From Clostridiales bacterium (GTDB taxonomy: Bacteria > Bacillota > Clostridia > Oscillospirales > CAG-272): 41,547 nucleotides of DNA. This document shows positions 24,384-33,163 of the stretch, one piece after another. Location: assembly GCA_003523225.1 (NCBI GenBank), contig DPGK01000034.1, positions 1 through 41,547 on the forward strand, given 5' to 3'. Positions within the stretch are counted from its first letter, which is position 1, and every line of letters begins with the position of its first letter. The notes beneath the pieces were generated by a model. That model made no database searches. It was not told the DNA's origin and worked only from the letters and a program-made list of their open reading frames with translations. The translations under genes were made by a program, and so were the position numbers.

Positions 24384-24702
24384 GAAATAAAAGCGGAAAA
24401 GAAGATATTTGTGCGTATCTTCTGTCAGCAGATCGTCAGACGCCACACTATATGAGTGGAAAAGGGGAGAGAATGAGAAATTAAAACGGTATGCGCGACT
24501 GTATGATAAAAGATTTTTACGGAAGCTATATAAAGCCGATCTTCTCATGCGTAAGCGATATCGCGACCACCGTGGCATTCTGGGAGTCTATGACGATACT
24601 TATCGTGGAAGTGCAGGAACACAGGAGCTGTCTTATCGCCGTCGAAAAGCGATCTCCTGGCGTAAATTCTGTAAGACAATAGCTTCAACTTACCCAAAAC
24701 AC
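24384..24702. other. Intergenic region, no supported gene
   Basis: Two overlapping plus-strand frames cross this stretch (63 residues from 24491 and a longer frame from 24409 that runs into the antisense of the GT32 gene). Neither has a good ribosome site or a recognised domain, so neither is called. A small stem gaagata/tatcttc lies at about 24400-24421. Nothing else is seen. Confidence 0.5.
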
Positions 24703-24735
24703 GCAAAAACGGCGGACAGTATCCGCCGTTTTTGC
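24703..24735 (-). terminator. Terminator of the polysaccharide cluster
   Basis: Perfect 14-base arms (gcaaaaacggcgga / tccgccgtttttgc, 24703-24716/24722-24735) with a five-base loop; T-runs exist in both directions. It lies 49 bases after the stop of the GT32 gene. Confidence 0.85.
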
Positions 24736-24783
24736 TTTATGGTATATTCGCAGTGCAAAAGTATTACTTTTGACGAAGCAAGC

Positions 24784-25548
24784 CTACTTTTTAAGAAACC
24801 TTTTAAGACTGTCTATTTTTTCATCCCCGAACAGCTTCCTTATAAATCTGTTCGGCGCGTATCTTATGTACTCTTTTCGGGCATCCTTCCACCGTTTTTG
24901 TTTTTGTTCCTGCTGGTCTTCTGTGAGCCAAGATGCAGCAAAGTGATGAATTGAAATTGTGTTTTGGCTTTTTCTTAATATCCCATCTTCATTGTCTATA
25001 GGACACAAATAATCGGTTGGCAGAATTATAAAATTGTCAAGCATATGCAGCGAACCGTCGCATTTTAACCCCATACTACACAAAACCTCAGTATCCAATT
25101 TAGGACAAGGTATCAGGCGCAGTGATCCGTCCTCGTCAAACGGATCCTGCGTCCGGTAATTTTCCATAAGCTGTTTTATAACAGGATTTCCCGCCTCTGC
25201 TCCGATCCCGAGACCGGAATTGACATACTCTTCCAATTCAAATCCCGCAAATCCCGAATAACCGAGCAAGCTGTCATAGGATTTCAACACTTCCACATCC
25301 GTGTCAAGATAAATGCCGCCATAGTTAAAAATAATATCAAGCCGCGCATAGTCTGTTACAAAGCCCCATTTTTTTGCATCATATGCCGCCTTTATGTACG
25401 GTATCTTTGTGACATCGTAATTATCTTCGTTCCACTCTATGATTTCATAGTCAGGGCAATGCTTTTTCCAGCTTCTGATACACTTCTTGGCAAGCTCGGG
25501 CTTCGGGTTGCGCCCGAACCAACAATAATGAATTATTTTGGGAATCAT
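24784..25548 (-). CDS. GT32-family glycosyltransferase (capsular polysaccharide type)
   Basis: A 254-residue cytosolic transferase. The N-terminus IPKIIHYCWFG and the sugar-nucleotide metal motif YLDTDVEVL (Asp82, Asp84), with GFVTDYARLDIIFNYGG just before it, are diagnostic of the OCH1/GT32 (Gly_transf_sug) family. Members add hexoses to capsule or exopolysaccharide repeats. It ends a cluster with Wzm/Wzt and two GT4 enzymes, so it probably adds a residue to the exported glycan; donor and linkage are unknown. Confidence 0.88.
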   Translation of the reverse strand: MIPKIIHYCWFGRNPKPELAKKCIRSWKKHCPDYEIIEWNEDNYDVTKIPYIKAAYDAKKWGFVTDYARLDIIFNYGGIYLDTDVEVLKSYDSLLGYSGFAGFELEEYVNSGLGIGAEAGNPVIKQLMENYRTQDPFDEDGSLRLIPCPKLDTEVLCSMGLKCDGSLHMLDNFIILPTDYLCPIDNEDGILRKSQNTISIHHFAASWLTEDQQEQKQKRWKDARKEYIRYAPNRFIRKLFGDEKIDSLKRFLKK

Positions 25549-25563
25549 TTTTCATATGCCTTC

Positions 25564-26835
25564 TTACTCAATTGTTTGCAATAATATATCCGGAAATTGT
25601 ATATGCCCCCACATGTTTTCGTTCCAGCTTATTTTATTGTTATCCTCTATTTCAAATATAAATGCTGGCCAAATTGCATCATAGTCTTCATATGTACCAT
25701 ACTCGTTCATTCCGTAAATAACAAATAAGCACTTATACTTTCCCCTGGTCAACATATTTGTCTGAAATGCCATATCAAATATTCGATCCTGACCCTTTTC
25801 AAAATCACCCAATAATGGACATTGAGATGTTCCTATAGGGGTGTCATCAATATATCTCAACTCAAATCGGAAGTGCATATTTCTAACTATAGTATTTGCA
25901 TGAATTTTAAGCTTAAAACGTACACTTTCACCACTGTGAAATAATGTATCGTCTTTTCCGATCAAATTAAAACGCGTCATTTTTGCTAAAACTGTCGTGG
26001 AAAGATGCGGCATTCGCATTTGCGACAAATCTCGCTCGGTCATATCAAGATAGTTTGGACGATCCATGTAGACCCCAATCGCCTGTTCCACATCCCCGTC
26101 GAAAACAACTTTTCCGTGATCCAGAACAATGCACCGTGTGCAAAGCTGGCGGATAGTGTTCATATTATGCGAGACATACAGAACAGTTCTGCCCTCGTTT
26201 TTGGACACATCGTCCATCTTACCGAGGCACTTCTGCTGAAACTTCATATCCCCCACAGCAAGCACCTCGTCCATGACCAGAATATCCGAATCCAGATGTG
26301 CCGCCACGGCAAAGGCAAGCTTGACATACATTCCGCTTGAATACCGTTTCACCGGGGTATCTATGAACTGCTCCATCTCGGCAAAGCGGACAATATCGTC
26401 GAATTTTCTGCTTATTTCCGCCTTCGTCATACCCAGTATCGCGCCGTTCATATAGACGTTCTCGCGGCCGGTCAGCTCCGGATGAAAGCCTGTCCCCACC
26501 TCAAGCATACTGGCAATGCGTCCATTGTAGGAAATTGTCCCTTTGGTCGGTGCGGTCACGCGGGAGAGCAGCTTCAGAAGTGTTGATTTACCCGCGCCGT
26601 TATGCCCGATAATTCCGACTCTCTCGCCCTTCTTAACAGAAAAGCTCACGTCATCCAGCGCCAGAAAGCGCTGGTTTTTTGTATGTGCGGTCTGCCCTAT
26701 CTGCAGATTTGGATCCTCTTTGCCGCGTATGCGCGCCGCAAGGCTCTGCAGATCTCCCTTTAGAGTTCCGCCGCCGATGGCTCCCAGCCGGTATTCCTTT
26801 GTTACATGATCAAATTCAATTATATTTTCCCGCAT
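25564..26835 (-). CDS. wzt: Polysaccharide ABC exporter ATPase with C-terminal Wzt domain
   Basis: Powers export of a finished polysaccharide through Wzm. Residues about 1-250 are the nucleotide-binding domain: Walker A GHNGAGKST (about 77-85), signature YSSGMYVKLAFA, Walker B ILVMDEVLAVGD and SHNMNTI switch. About 270-423 is a Wzt-type beta-sandwich carbohydrate-binding domain (FHSGESVRFKLKI, DMAFQTNMLTRGKY), which in Wzt exporters recognises the glycan's terminal modification. The start at 26835 fits GAGGA spacing better than the ATG two codons earlier. The DNA becomes visibly more AT-rich across the C-terminal domain, suggesting that domain was exchanged with the glycan genes. Confidence 0.92.
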   Translation of the reverse strand: MRENIIEFDHVTKEYRLGAIGGGTLKGDLQSLAARIRGKEDPNLQIGQTAHTKNQRFLALDDVSFSVKKGERVGIIGHNGAGKSTLLKLLSRVTAPTKGTISYNGRIASMLEVGTGFHPELTGRENVYMNGAILGMTKAEISRKFDDIVRFAEMEQFIDTPVKRYSSGMYVKLAFAVAAHLDSDILVMDEVLAVGDMKFQQKCLGKMDDVSKNEGRTVLYVSHNMNTIRQLCTRCIVLDHGKVVFDGDVEQAIGVYMDRPNYLDMTERDLSQMRMPHLSTTVLAKMTRFNLIGKDDTLFHSGESVRFKLKIHANTIVRNMHFRFELRYIDDTPIGTSQCPLLGDFEKGQDRIFDMAFQTNMLTRGKYKCLFVIYGMNEYGTYEDYDAIWPAFIFEIEDNNKISWNENMWGHIQFPDILLQTIE

Positions 26836-26844
26836 GATCATTCC

Positions 26845-27684
26845 TCACACCGTATCCATAAACGTCTTTTCTACCCGGTTGAACAGCAGTATGCCCACAA
26901 ACAGCACCGCAATTGTAATCAACCAGCTTATTCCGTATGCGGCAAAGTGAGGTTCGCCCACTCCTAAAAACGCATAGCGGAACAGCGTGATCACCGGGGT
27001 TACCGGGTTTAGCATATAAACGCCCAAAAACCGCTCCGGGATCATCGAAAGGTCATATGCCACCGGTGTTGCATACATCCAAAGCTGTACACCGAAACCC
27101 ACCACCATAGCCAGATCGCGGTATTTGGTCGTTAGTGCGGAAATAATGATGCCAACGCCGAGGCTCAGCAGTGCAAGGTGCAGCAAAATCACCGGAGTAA
27201 GCAGCACCCACCAGTTTGGATGTACATTTGCACCTGTTATCAAATAATAGAAAAGAAAGATCAGAAAGAAACAAAACTGTACCGCAAAAGAGATCAGCTG
27301 TGACAGCACAGTGGAAACGGGCATTACAAGGCGCGGAAAATATACCTTGCCCAGAATAGCCGAATTGGCAGTGAATGTATGCGAGGTTGCCGTAAGGCAT
27401 GATGAAAAATATCCCCACGCAATAGAGCCGCACATATAAAAAGCAAATGTCGGCACGCCAGACGGTGCAAGTCCCGCAATGTTGCCGAACACCACGGTAA
27501 GGACCACGGTGGTAAGCAGGGGCTGGATGACTGCCCACGCCGGTCCGAGGATAGTCTGCTTGTATTGCGAGACAAACGTGCGGCGCACAAACAGCATAAT
27601 AAGATCCCGGTAACGGAAAAGCTCTTTAAGATTAAGGTCAAACCACGCCCGCTTGGGCTTGATGATGGTTTTGTATTCTTGCAT
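26845..27684 (-). CDS. wzm: Polysaccharide ABC exporter permease
   Basis: A 279-residue ABC-2 type membrane protein with about six hydrophobic segments. The N-terminal amphipathic part RDLIMLFVRRTFVSQYKQ and ILGPAWAVIQPLL, and the later YMLNPVTPVITLFRYAF, are characteristic of Wzm/TagG/RfbA permeases. With Wzt it forms the channel that flips undecaprenyl-linked polysaccharide or teichoic-acid-like chains outward. The gene lies nine bases upstream of wzt. Confidence 0.92.
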   Translation of the reverse strand: MQEYKTIIKPKRAWFDLNLKELFRYRDLIMLFVRRTFVSQYKQTILGPAWAVIQPLLTTVVLTVVFGNIAGLAPSGVPTFAFYMCGSIAWGYFSSCLTATSHTFTANSAILGKVYFPRLVMPVSTVLSQLISFAVQFCFFLIFLFYYLITGANVHPNWWVLLTPVILLHLALLSLGVGIIISALTTKYRDLAMVVGFGVQLWMYATPVAYDLSMIPERFLGVYMLNPVTPVITLFRYAFLGVGEPHFAAYGISWLITIAVLFVGILLFNRVEKTFMDTV

Positions 27685-27690
27685 GGTGTA

Positions 27691-28863
27691 TCAACTCTCA
27701 ATAAAATCGTATAGTTTTTGCAGTTCCCCGGAGTTATCGCAGACCTCATGGCTCAGATTTTCTACAAACTTCGCCTGCAGCTCCGGGTGGTCAAGCAGGG
27801 TGCGGATACCCTCAAACAGCGCCTCCGGGGTCATTGCGTCGACAATCAAGCCGTTCTCACCGCTGACAAATTGCTCCCGCATACCCGGTGCGTCGGTGGT
27901 CACAATGGGCTTATGCAGAATTTTTGCCTCCATTGTGGTGGTGCAGTAGCCCTCAGAGAACGAGGGCTGCACATAAATATCGCAGTTTTTGATATAAGGA
28001 TAGGGATTCATCTGCGTGCCCAGCAGGATCACGTGTTCAGCCACGTCGTATTTCTGGATTTCCGATTCAACAGTTTCACGCAAAGCTCCATCACCAACAA
28101 GATACCAATAAACGTCGTATCCCGCGTCAAGGAGGAGACGGGTGGTTTGGGGAATCATTTGTTGCCCCTTTTCGGGTGACAAACGTCCGACCGTTACAAT
28201 TGCCGTGTTTGTCAGGGAAACATCTATGGGTGCTTTGCTTTTTTCCAATATTTCATCTACAGGAATCAGATTATAAAACACTGCTGTTTTTTTCTTCGCT
28301 TTGGGGAAGTCATGCGAAAATTCCGTCCTTGTTGATTCGGAGACACAAGCAATAAGATCAAATTTACAATATTCTTTGTCGAAAAACACATTCAATGATT
28401 GTGGACGAACATTTCTTCCGTGTACCCAAAGCACTTTTTTCAAACCGCGAAAACGATAAAGTGCATTCGCAACCACGGCAGGGGACAGTACTTGATATGC
28501 TATTACACAGTCATAACAATGGTCGGAACATTGAGGCAAACTTTTGACTGAATAAAATGCATTCAAATCGTATTCTGAAAGATGTATCCGACTAAAAATT
28601 CTGTAAAAAGCCCCTCGGAAAAAAGAAATCAATTTTCCTTGCTTAAGTTGTTTAAGAAGAGTATCACGAGTATTTTTACATTCCCAATACTCAATTTTGA
28701 CACGTGTATCTATCTGATTATGCAACGGACCACTATCATTTTTTAACCACAAGGTGACATTGTACCTACTATAATCAAACGCCTTCAGTAACTCTATCAG
28801 CGCTTTTTCAACACCACCCACTGCCATAGTGTCCATTACAAATGCAATACTTTTTTTCTCCAT
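27691..28863 (-). CDS. GT4-family glycosyltransferase
   Basis: A GT-B fold transferase of about 390 residues. It starts KKSIAFVMDTMAVGGVEKAL, the usual GT4 N-terminus with the GG acceptor loop, and its C-terminal donor domain has VGRLSPEKG, an E-x7-E-type segment EGYCTTTMEAKIL and GENGLIVD. The chosen start (28863) is the family-typical one; frames extend to ATGs at 28878 and 28923 with weaker ribosome sites. The acceptor half is AT-rich whereas the donor half is not, hinting at recombination within the gene. It belongs to the surface-polysaccharide cluster. Confidence 0.88.
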   Translation of the reverse strand: MEKKSIAFVMDTMAVGGVEKALIELLKAFDYSRYNVTLWLKNDSGPLHNQIDTRVKIEYWECKNTRDTLLKQLKQGKLISFFRGAFYRIFSRIHLSEYDLNAFYSVKSLPQCSDHCYDCVIAYQVLSPAVVANALYRFRGLKKVLWVHGRNVRPQSLNVFFDKEYCKFDLIACVSESTRTEFSHDFPKAKKKTAVFYNLIPVDEILEKSKAPIDVSLTNTAIVTVGRLSPEKGQQMIPQTTRLLLDAGYDVYWYLVGDGALRETVESEIQKYDVAEHVILLGTQMNPYPYIKNCDIYVQPSFSEGYCTTTMEAKILHKPIVTTDAPGMREQFVSGENGLIVDAMTPEALFEGIRTLLDHPELQAKFVENLSHEVCDNSGELQKLYDFIES

Positions 28864-28982
28864 ATCTTTTTCCGCCATTTTAAGAAATATCGGCTGTTTG
28901 CTGCGTCTGCACATACACTGCATTACACTTTAGCTCTCTTAGACCAACGGATTTTATTAATAAATCCACATTTAATTCCAGT

Positions 28983-30098
28983 TCATGAATGTATCTGTCC
29001 GGCATCGCCACGCAGCCACAGAATTGTCTTTGACTGAATTCTATCGCAAACCTTGTTAATTACCCCGGTGATACCGCATTTACGGAACAGCAATTGACGC
29101 AGCCACTCTACGGCGCAGCACACAGTAAATATTGCTATCGTGCCGGCGATCACGACCGGAATCAGCAATGGCGAATCCGCAAACCTTGTCGGTTCAATGA
29201 ATCCCCACAGCAAGGGGCGCACAAAACGGTTGTCATGAATCAGATAAACGCCAAACGCCAACGGGCTCAATACGCCTATCACCTTGGAAAAAACCTTATT
29301 TTGAATATCAACTGCTCTGAAAAACTGGAACAAGCTGAAGCTGGCAAGCACAAGCGGAATTGAATTATTGGAATAAAACAGACTTGTCAGCGCGACCCGA
29401 CCAAAAATATACGGTGTTATGTAGTACGCCGCGATCCGTTCGCCCGCAACTACGGCAATGCATATCAAATAACAGAACAGCGGTTTCTTCCATCCGAAGC
29501 TGTCCTTTTTAATATATAGTCTGACATATGCGGCTACTATATACAGTACGCAAAACCAAAGAAAGCTGTATCCCCCGTTTACTCCTCCAAAGTCACTTAT
29601 GTAAATAATATTATGCAGAACGGAGAAGATCCCAAGCAAAGTGCAACAGCACAGCAGATGTGTCTTACGGTTCATGGCACGGATGGCACAGTTCAAAAAC
29701 GGGAAAACAACATATAACAATAAATACGCCGTTACGAACCAGTACTGCTTCATAGTCACGGTCATAGCACTATTGATAAGCTCTTTCAGCGAAAAGCTGC
29801 CGGTTGCGACAGAAACAATGATGCAGCAGACAACGGAATAAACAAACACCTGAAGCCATATATTTGCCAGCTTTTTAAGCTTGAACTGTGATGTACACAA
29901 ATAGTAGCCGCTTATGATAACAAAACAGTTAACGGCAACAAAACAAACGGCGAGCAGCAGATTTCCCGCCGCCCAGTTCAGGGAAGGCGTTAATGCATCG
30001 TTCAATCCCCCATGGCTGAAGAAATGAAGGCACACGACCATTAACATGCTTATAATTCTCAGACAATCAATATTTGACTCACGCTTGTTTTCTGCCAT
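28983..30098 (-). CDS. Membrane acyltransferase (acyltransferase 3 family)
   Basis: An integral membrane protein of 371 residues with about ten hydrophobic helices. The N-terminus SNIDCLRIISMLMVVCLHFFSH has the RIxA/M plus catalytic-His pattern of acyltransferase-3 (OafA/WecH-like) enzymes, which O-acetylate or otherwise acylate surface sugars using acyl-CoA from the cytosol. ATG at 30098 with GGAGA upstream is preferred to the adjoining GTG. Its start overlaps the end of the upstream GT4 gene. It probably decorates the exported glycan. Confidence 0.88.
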   Translation of the reverse strand: MAENKRESNIDCLRIISMLMVVCLHFFSHGGLNDALTPSLNWAAGNLLLAVCFVAVNCFVIISGYYLCTSQFKLKKLANIWLQVFVYSVVCCIIVSVATGSFSLKELINSAMTVTMKQYWFVTAYLLLYVVFPFLNCAIRAMNRKTHLLCCCTLLGIFSVLHNIIYISDFGGVNGGYSFLWFCVLYIVAAYVRLYIKKDSFGWKKPLFCYLICIAVVAGERIAAYYITPYIFGRVALTSLFYSNNSIPLVLASFSLFQFFRAVDIQNKVFSKVIGVLSPLAFGVYLIHDNRFVRPLLWGFIEPTRFADSPLLIPVVIAGTIAIFTVCCAVEWLRQLLFRKCGITGVINKVCDRIQSKTILWLRGDAGQIHS

Positions 30099-31254
30099 CA
30101 CACATCTCCATAAACTCCCGGTATTTTTCCGTGTTGTTGCAAATGCGTTCCATACCTTCAGTCGAGCGCAGGCTTTCCCGCAGCTCCGGGTGAAGCAGCA
30201 GCTGCTTCAGTCCTTCATATATTGCCGTCTCATTATTCTCCACGATCCAGCCGGTCTCCCCATGGGTCAGCTGCTCCCGGATGCCGGACACGTCGGTCGC
30301 CAGCACCGGGCAGCCGAGCAGCTTTGCCTCGACAGTCACCGTGGGGAACCCCTCCCAGCCGGAGGGCAGGACAAACAGATCGCAGTTTTTCATGTATTTA
30401 TATGGGTTATCGGTCACGCCGTCAAGAAACACCCTTCCGCCGAGCCCAAGCTCGCCGATCCTTGCCTCTATCTCCTCAAGCTGATACCCATCTCCCAGCA
30501 CGTGCCACTGAAAATCGATCCCCTCGCGCTCAAGCATTGCCAGCACATCAAGAAAGCGCAGATATTTTTTTGGTTCCGTCATCCTGCCGACCGACAAAAG
30601 GACCGTTCCTCCGGCGGGATATGAAAACGGCACCGCGGCAGCCTCTTTGATAGCTCCGGCATCGAAAAAATTATACAGCACACGGATCTTTTCCGAAAGC
30701 TGAGGATACCGCGCGGCAAAGCTGTGTCCCGCCGCTTCGGACACACATATCAGGTTATCCATGCGCAAGATATGCGGTATCAGCCTGTCCGTATCCTTCG
30801 GGTCATCCAGATTTGCAACGTCGGTGTGATACCACTGAATGTATTTTTCCGCCTTTATGTGTTTCAAAAGAAAATCCGGCGGCTCGGTTTCAAGATAATT
30901 TACCGCCACATCAAAGTGCTCGTCAGCATACCGCTTTGCCGCCAGCTTTTCCGCAAAGCGGCGGTATCCCACCAGCTTGCTGAACGCAAGCTTACAGCAT
31001 TTGCGCAGCTTTTTCGCAAATGCCTTCTCCGCTTTGATGTCCGAAAGGGATGCGTAATATTTTTCGGTATATTCCCTGCTGCATATGGCGTCAAAGTGAA
31101 CGCGGCTGTCAAACTGAGGCTTAAGAAAACCCTTTTCATAAATTTCAAGCACCGTCACATCATGCCCGCGGGAGACCAGCTCGTCGGCAAAGTTCACCAG
31201 AACCTTTTCCGCTCCGCCATAGATAAGCTGTGGGATCTGAATCAGAAATCTCAT
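30079..31254 (-). CDS. GT4-family glycosyltransferase, first gene of the cluster
   Basis: A 391-residue GT-B transferase: N-terminal FLIQIPQLIYGGAEKVLVNFA with the acceptor GG loop, donor half with LLSVGRMTEPKKYLRFLD, PSGWEGFPTVTVEAKLLGCP (the E-x7-E signature) and HGETGWIV. The ATG at 31254 follows AAAAGGAAAG; the open frame continues 46 codons further upstream through the promoter but has no ribosome site. It is expressed from the promoter at 31336-31364 and heads the minus-strand polysaccharide operon. Confidence 0.9.
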   Translation of the reverse strand: MRFLIQIPQLIYGGAEKVLVNFADELVSRGHDVTVLEIYEKGFLKPQFDSRVHFDAICSREYTEKYYASLSDIKAEKAFAKKLRKCCKLAFSKLVGYRRFAEKLAAKRYADEHFDVAVNYLETEPPDFLLKHIKAEKYIQWYHTDVANLDDPKDTDRLIPHILRMDNLICVSEAAGHSFAARYPQLSEKIRVLYNFFDAGAIKEAAAVPFSYPAGGTVLLSVGRMTEPKKYLRFLDVLAMLEREGIDFQWHVLGDGYQLEEIEARIGELGLGGRVFLDGVTDNPYKYMKNCDLFVLPSGWEGFPTVTVEAKLLGCPVLATDVSGIREQLTHGETGWIVENNETAIYEGLKQLLLHPELRESLRSTEGMERICNNTEKYREFMEMCDGRKQA

Positions 31255-31335
31255 CGTGACTTTCCTTTTCGGGTTATGCCCGCGCCGGTCAAACCGGGAG
31301 CTTTTCGTGTAAGGCAACCCAGAAACCTTCAAATT

Positions 31336-31364
31336 ATTATAACACCTTTTACGCCGGAAAGCAA
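31336..31364 (-). promoter_or_regulatory. Promoter of the polysaccharide cluster
   Basis: Minus-strand TTGCTT (31359-31364) and TATAAT (31336-31341) with a 17-base spacer, about 80 bases before the first GT4 start. Confidence 0.7.
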
Positions 31365-31651
31365 TACATACGCCTGACAAAAATGCGATCAATGCGCACG
31401 AAAAGCAAAAACGATCACAGTAGAAGAATACCTCTGCCGTGTCAAGTCGTGATTTTACCCGACAGCATTATAAAAGACCTGACCGAACCGGGGCTGACGC
31501 GCTTTTGGCGCGTCAGCCCCGAACATCTGTACAAACAGCTTATCAAAGTTTTACTTCCGGCGCGGCAAGCCGGGCTGGCGCCGGGTCCGGATCATGACCC
31601 GAGTCATACCGGTCTGTCGCGCCGTATATTATGGGCGGGCAGAGACCTTCC
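31365..31651. other. Intergenic region between gltD and the polysaccharide cluster
   Basis: No gene is seen. It holds a perfect 14-bp hairpin (31489-31502/31508-31521, arms cggggctgacgcgc and gcgcgtcagccccg) and a weaker GC-rich stem near 31558-31586. Neither is followed by a T-run on the minus strand, so the end of the gltD transcript is not clearly defined. Confidence 0.55.
31489..31521. repeat. Perfect 14-bp hairpin downstream of gltD
   Basis: Fourteen-base arms with a five-base loop (TTTTG) and a GCGC-TTTT core like that of the hairpin at 13985-14012. It may be a U-tract-less terminator or a 3'-end stabiliser shared by several genes of this genome. Confidence 0.6.
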
Positions 31652-33115
31652 TCAGATAAGGGATCTGTCCACCTCGTCGGCGCATGCCTTGCCCTCGGCA
31701 ATCGCCCAGACGACAAGCGACTGTCCGCGCCGGGCGTCCCCCGCCGCAAAGACCTTGGGTATTGCAGTACGGTAGCTGTCCTTTTCGGTCAGAAGATTTC
31801 CCCGCTCGCTGCGGGCAGCGCCGAAAGCCTCTGCGACGGCGCTCTCACAGCCGACAAAGCCCGCCGCAATAAGCAGCAGCTCACATGGCAGAGTCTGAAT
31901 GCTGTCGGGGACTTCCGCGAACACGGTCCTTCCGCTCGCCTCGTCGTATTTCGGCTGAAGCCGGACGGTGCGCACGGCGACCACAGCGCCGCTTTCGTCC
32001 GCAACGATCTCCTTCACCGTTGTCTGATATATGCGCGGGTCTTTGCCGAACACGGCGATCGACTCCTCCTGACCGTAGTCGGTCTTGCAGACCCTCGGCC
32101 ACTGCGGCCACGGGTTGGACGCCGCGCGGGTGTCAGGCAGTTTAGCGGTCATTTCAAGCTGAATGACCGATTTGCAGCCCTGACGTATCGCAGTCCCGAC
32201 GCAATCGTTCCCGGTGTCGCCGCCTCCGACTATTATAACATTTTTGCCCGACGCGCTGACAGACGGCTGGAACGTCTCGCCCGTGACCGCCTTTGTCGCG
32301 GCGCTCAGATAGTCCACCGCGAAATACACGCCGTCCGACTCCCGCCCCGGCACCTTAAGATCGCGGGGCGTTTTTGAGCCGCAGCAAAGGATAACGGCGT
32401 CGTAGCCGTCTGTCAGCTCCTGTGCGGAAATATCGCTTCCCACACTTTTTCCGAGCGAAAACACGACACCCTCCGCTTCCATAAGCCGGATGCGCCGCTC
32501 GACAATGCGTTTGTCCAGCTTCATGTTGGGAATGCCGTACATCAGCAATCCGCCGGGGCGGCTTTCGCGCTCATAAACGACCACGCTGTGCCCGCGCTGA
32601 TTCAGCCGGTATGCGGCTGACAAGCCTGCCGGACCTGATCCGACGACGGCGACCCGCTTACCGCTGCGCGTTCCGGGAATTTTCGGCTGCATCCAGCCAT
32701 TTTCATAGCCCTCCTCGATAATTGACAGCTCGTTGTCGTGAACCGTGACCGGGCTGCCGTTCATACCGCAGGTACACGCCGCCTCGCAGAGAGCCGGGCA
32801 GACTCTGCCGGTGAACTCCGGAAAGGGATTGGTCTTCAGCAGCCGGGAAAGCGCCTCCCTGCCGTGACCGTTATATATCTCATCGTTCCACTCGGGTATC
32901 AGATTGTGCAGGGGGCATCCGCTGAACATACCGCCGAAATTTTCTCCCGACTGGCAAAAGGGTACGCCGCAGTTCATGCACCTTGCCGCCTGCTCGCGTC
33001 TTTCCGTCTCACCGAGCGGCAGACGGAATTCCGAAAAATTCCCGATCCTTTCGGACGGAGCAATGCAGTGATTGGTCTGCCGCCCGAATTCCATAAATCC
33101 TGTTGGTTTTCCCAT
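31652..33115 (-). CDS. gltD: Glutamate synthase (NADPH) small subunit
   Basis: Supplies electrons from NADPH to GltB. The 487-residue protein has the N-terminal iron-sulfur cysteines (CMNCGVPFC and CPLHNLIPEW; then CPALCEAAC), an FAD-binding Rossmann segment VAVVGSGPAGLSAA near 165, an NADPH-binding segment VIIVGGGDTGNDC and the C-terminal GDARRGQSLVVWAI that closes over FAD. The start at 33115 follows AAAGAGGT; an earlier in-frame start six codons upstream contains the ribosome site. It lies 48 bases after gltB. It could be mistaken for other GltD-like oxidoreductases, but gltB next to it settles the role. Confidence 0.95.
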   Translation of the reverse strand: MGKPTGFMEFGRQTNHCIAPSERIGNFSEFRLPLGETERREQAARCMNCGVPFCQSGENFGGMFSGCPLHNLIPEWNDEIYNGHGREALSRLLKTNPFPEFTGRVCPALCEAACTCGMNGSPVTVHDNELSIIEEGYENGWMQPKIPGTRSGKRVAVVGSGPAGLSAAYRLNQRGHSVVVYERESRPGGLLMYGIPNMKLDKRIVERRIRLMEAEGVVFSLGKSVGSDISAQELTDGYDAVILCCGSKTPRDLKVPGRESDGVYFAVDYLSAATKAVTGETFQPSVSASGKNVIIVGGGDTGNDCVGTAIRQGCKSVIQLEMTAKLPDTRAASNPWPQWPRVCKTDYGQEESIAVFGKDPRIYQTTVKEIVADESGAVVAVRTVRLQPKYDEASGRTVFAEVPDSIQTLPCELLLIAAGFVGCESAVAEAFGAARSERGNLLTEKDSYRTAIPKVFAAGDARRGQSLVVWAIAEGKACADEVDRSLI

Positions 33116-33163
33116 CTTTACGACCTCTTTCAATGGTTCTTGAGACTGATCCTGCGGGGAAGC

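Noticed and set aside
24409..24954. 181-residue plus-strand frame and an internal 63-residue frame at 24491-24682
   Set aside because: No ribosome binding site, the longer one runs through the terminator and antisense to the GT32 gene, and neither shows a known domain. A small unknown protein from 24491 cannot be fully excluded.
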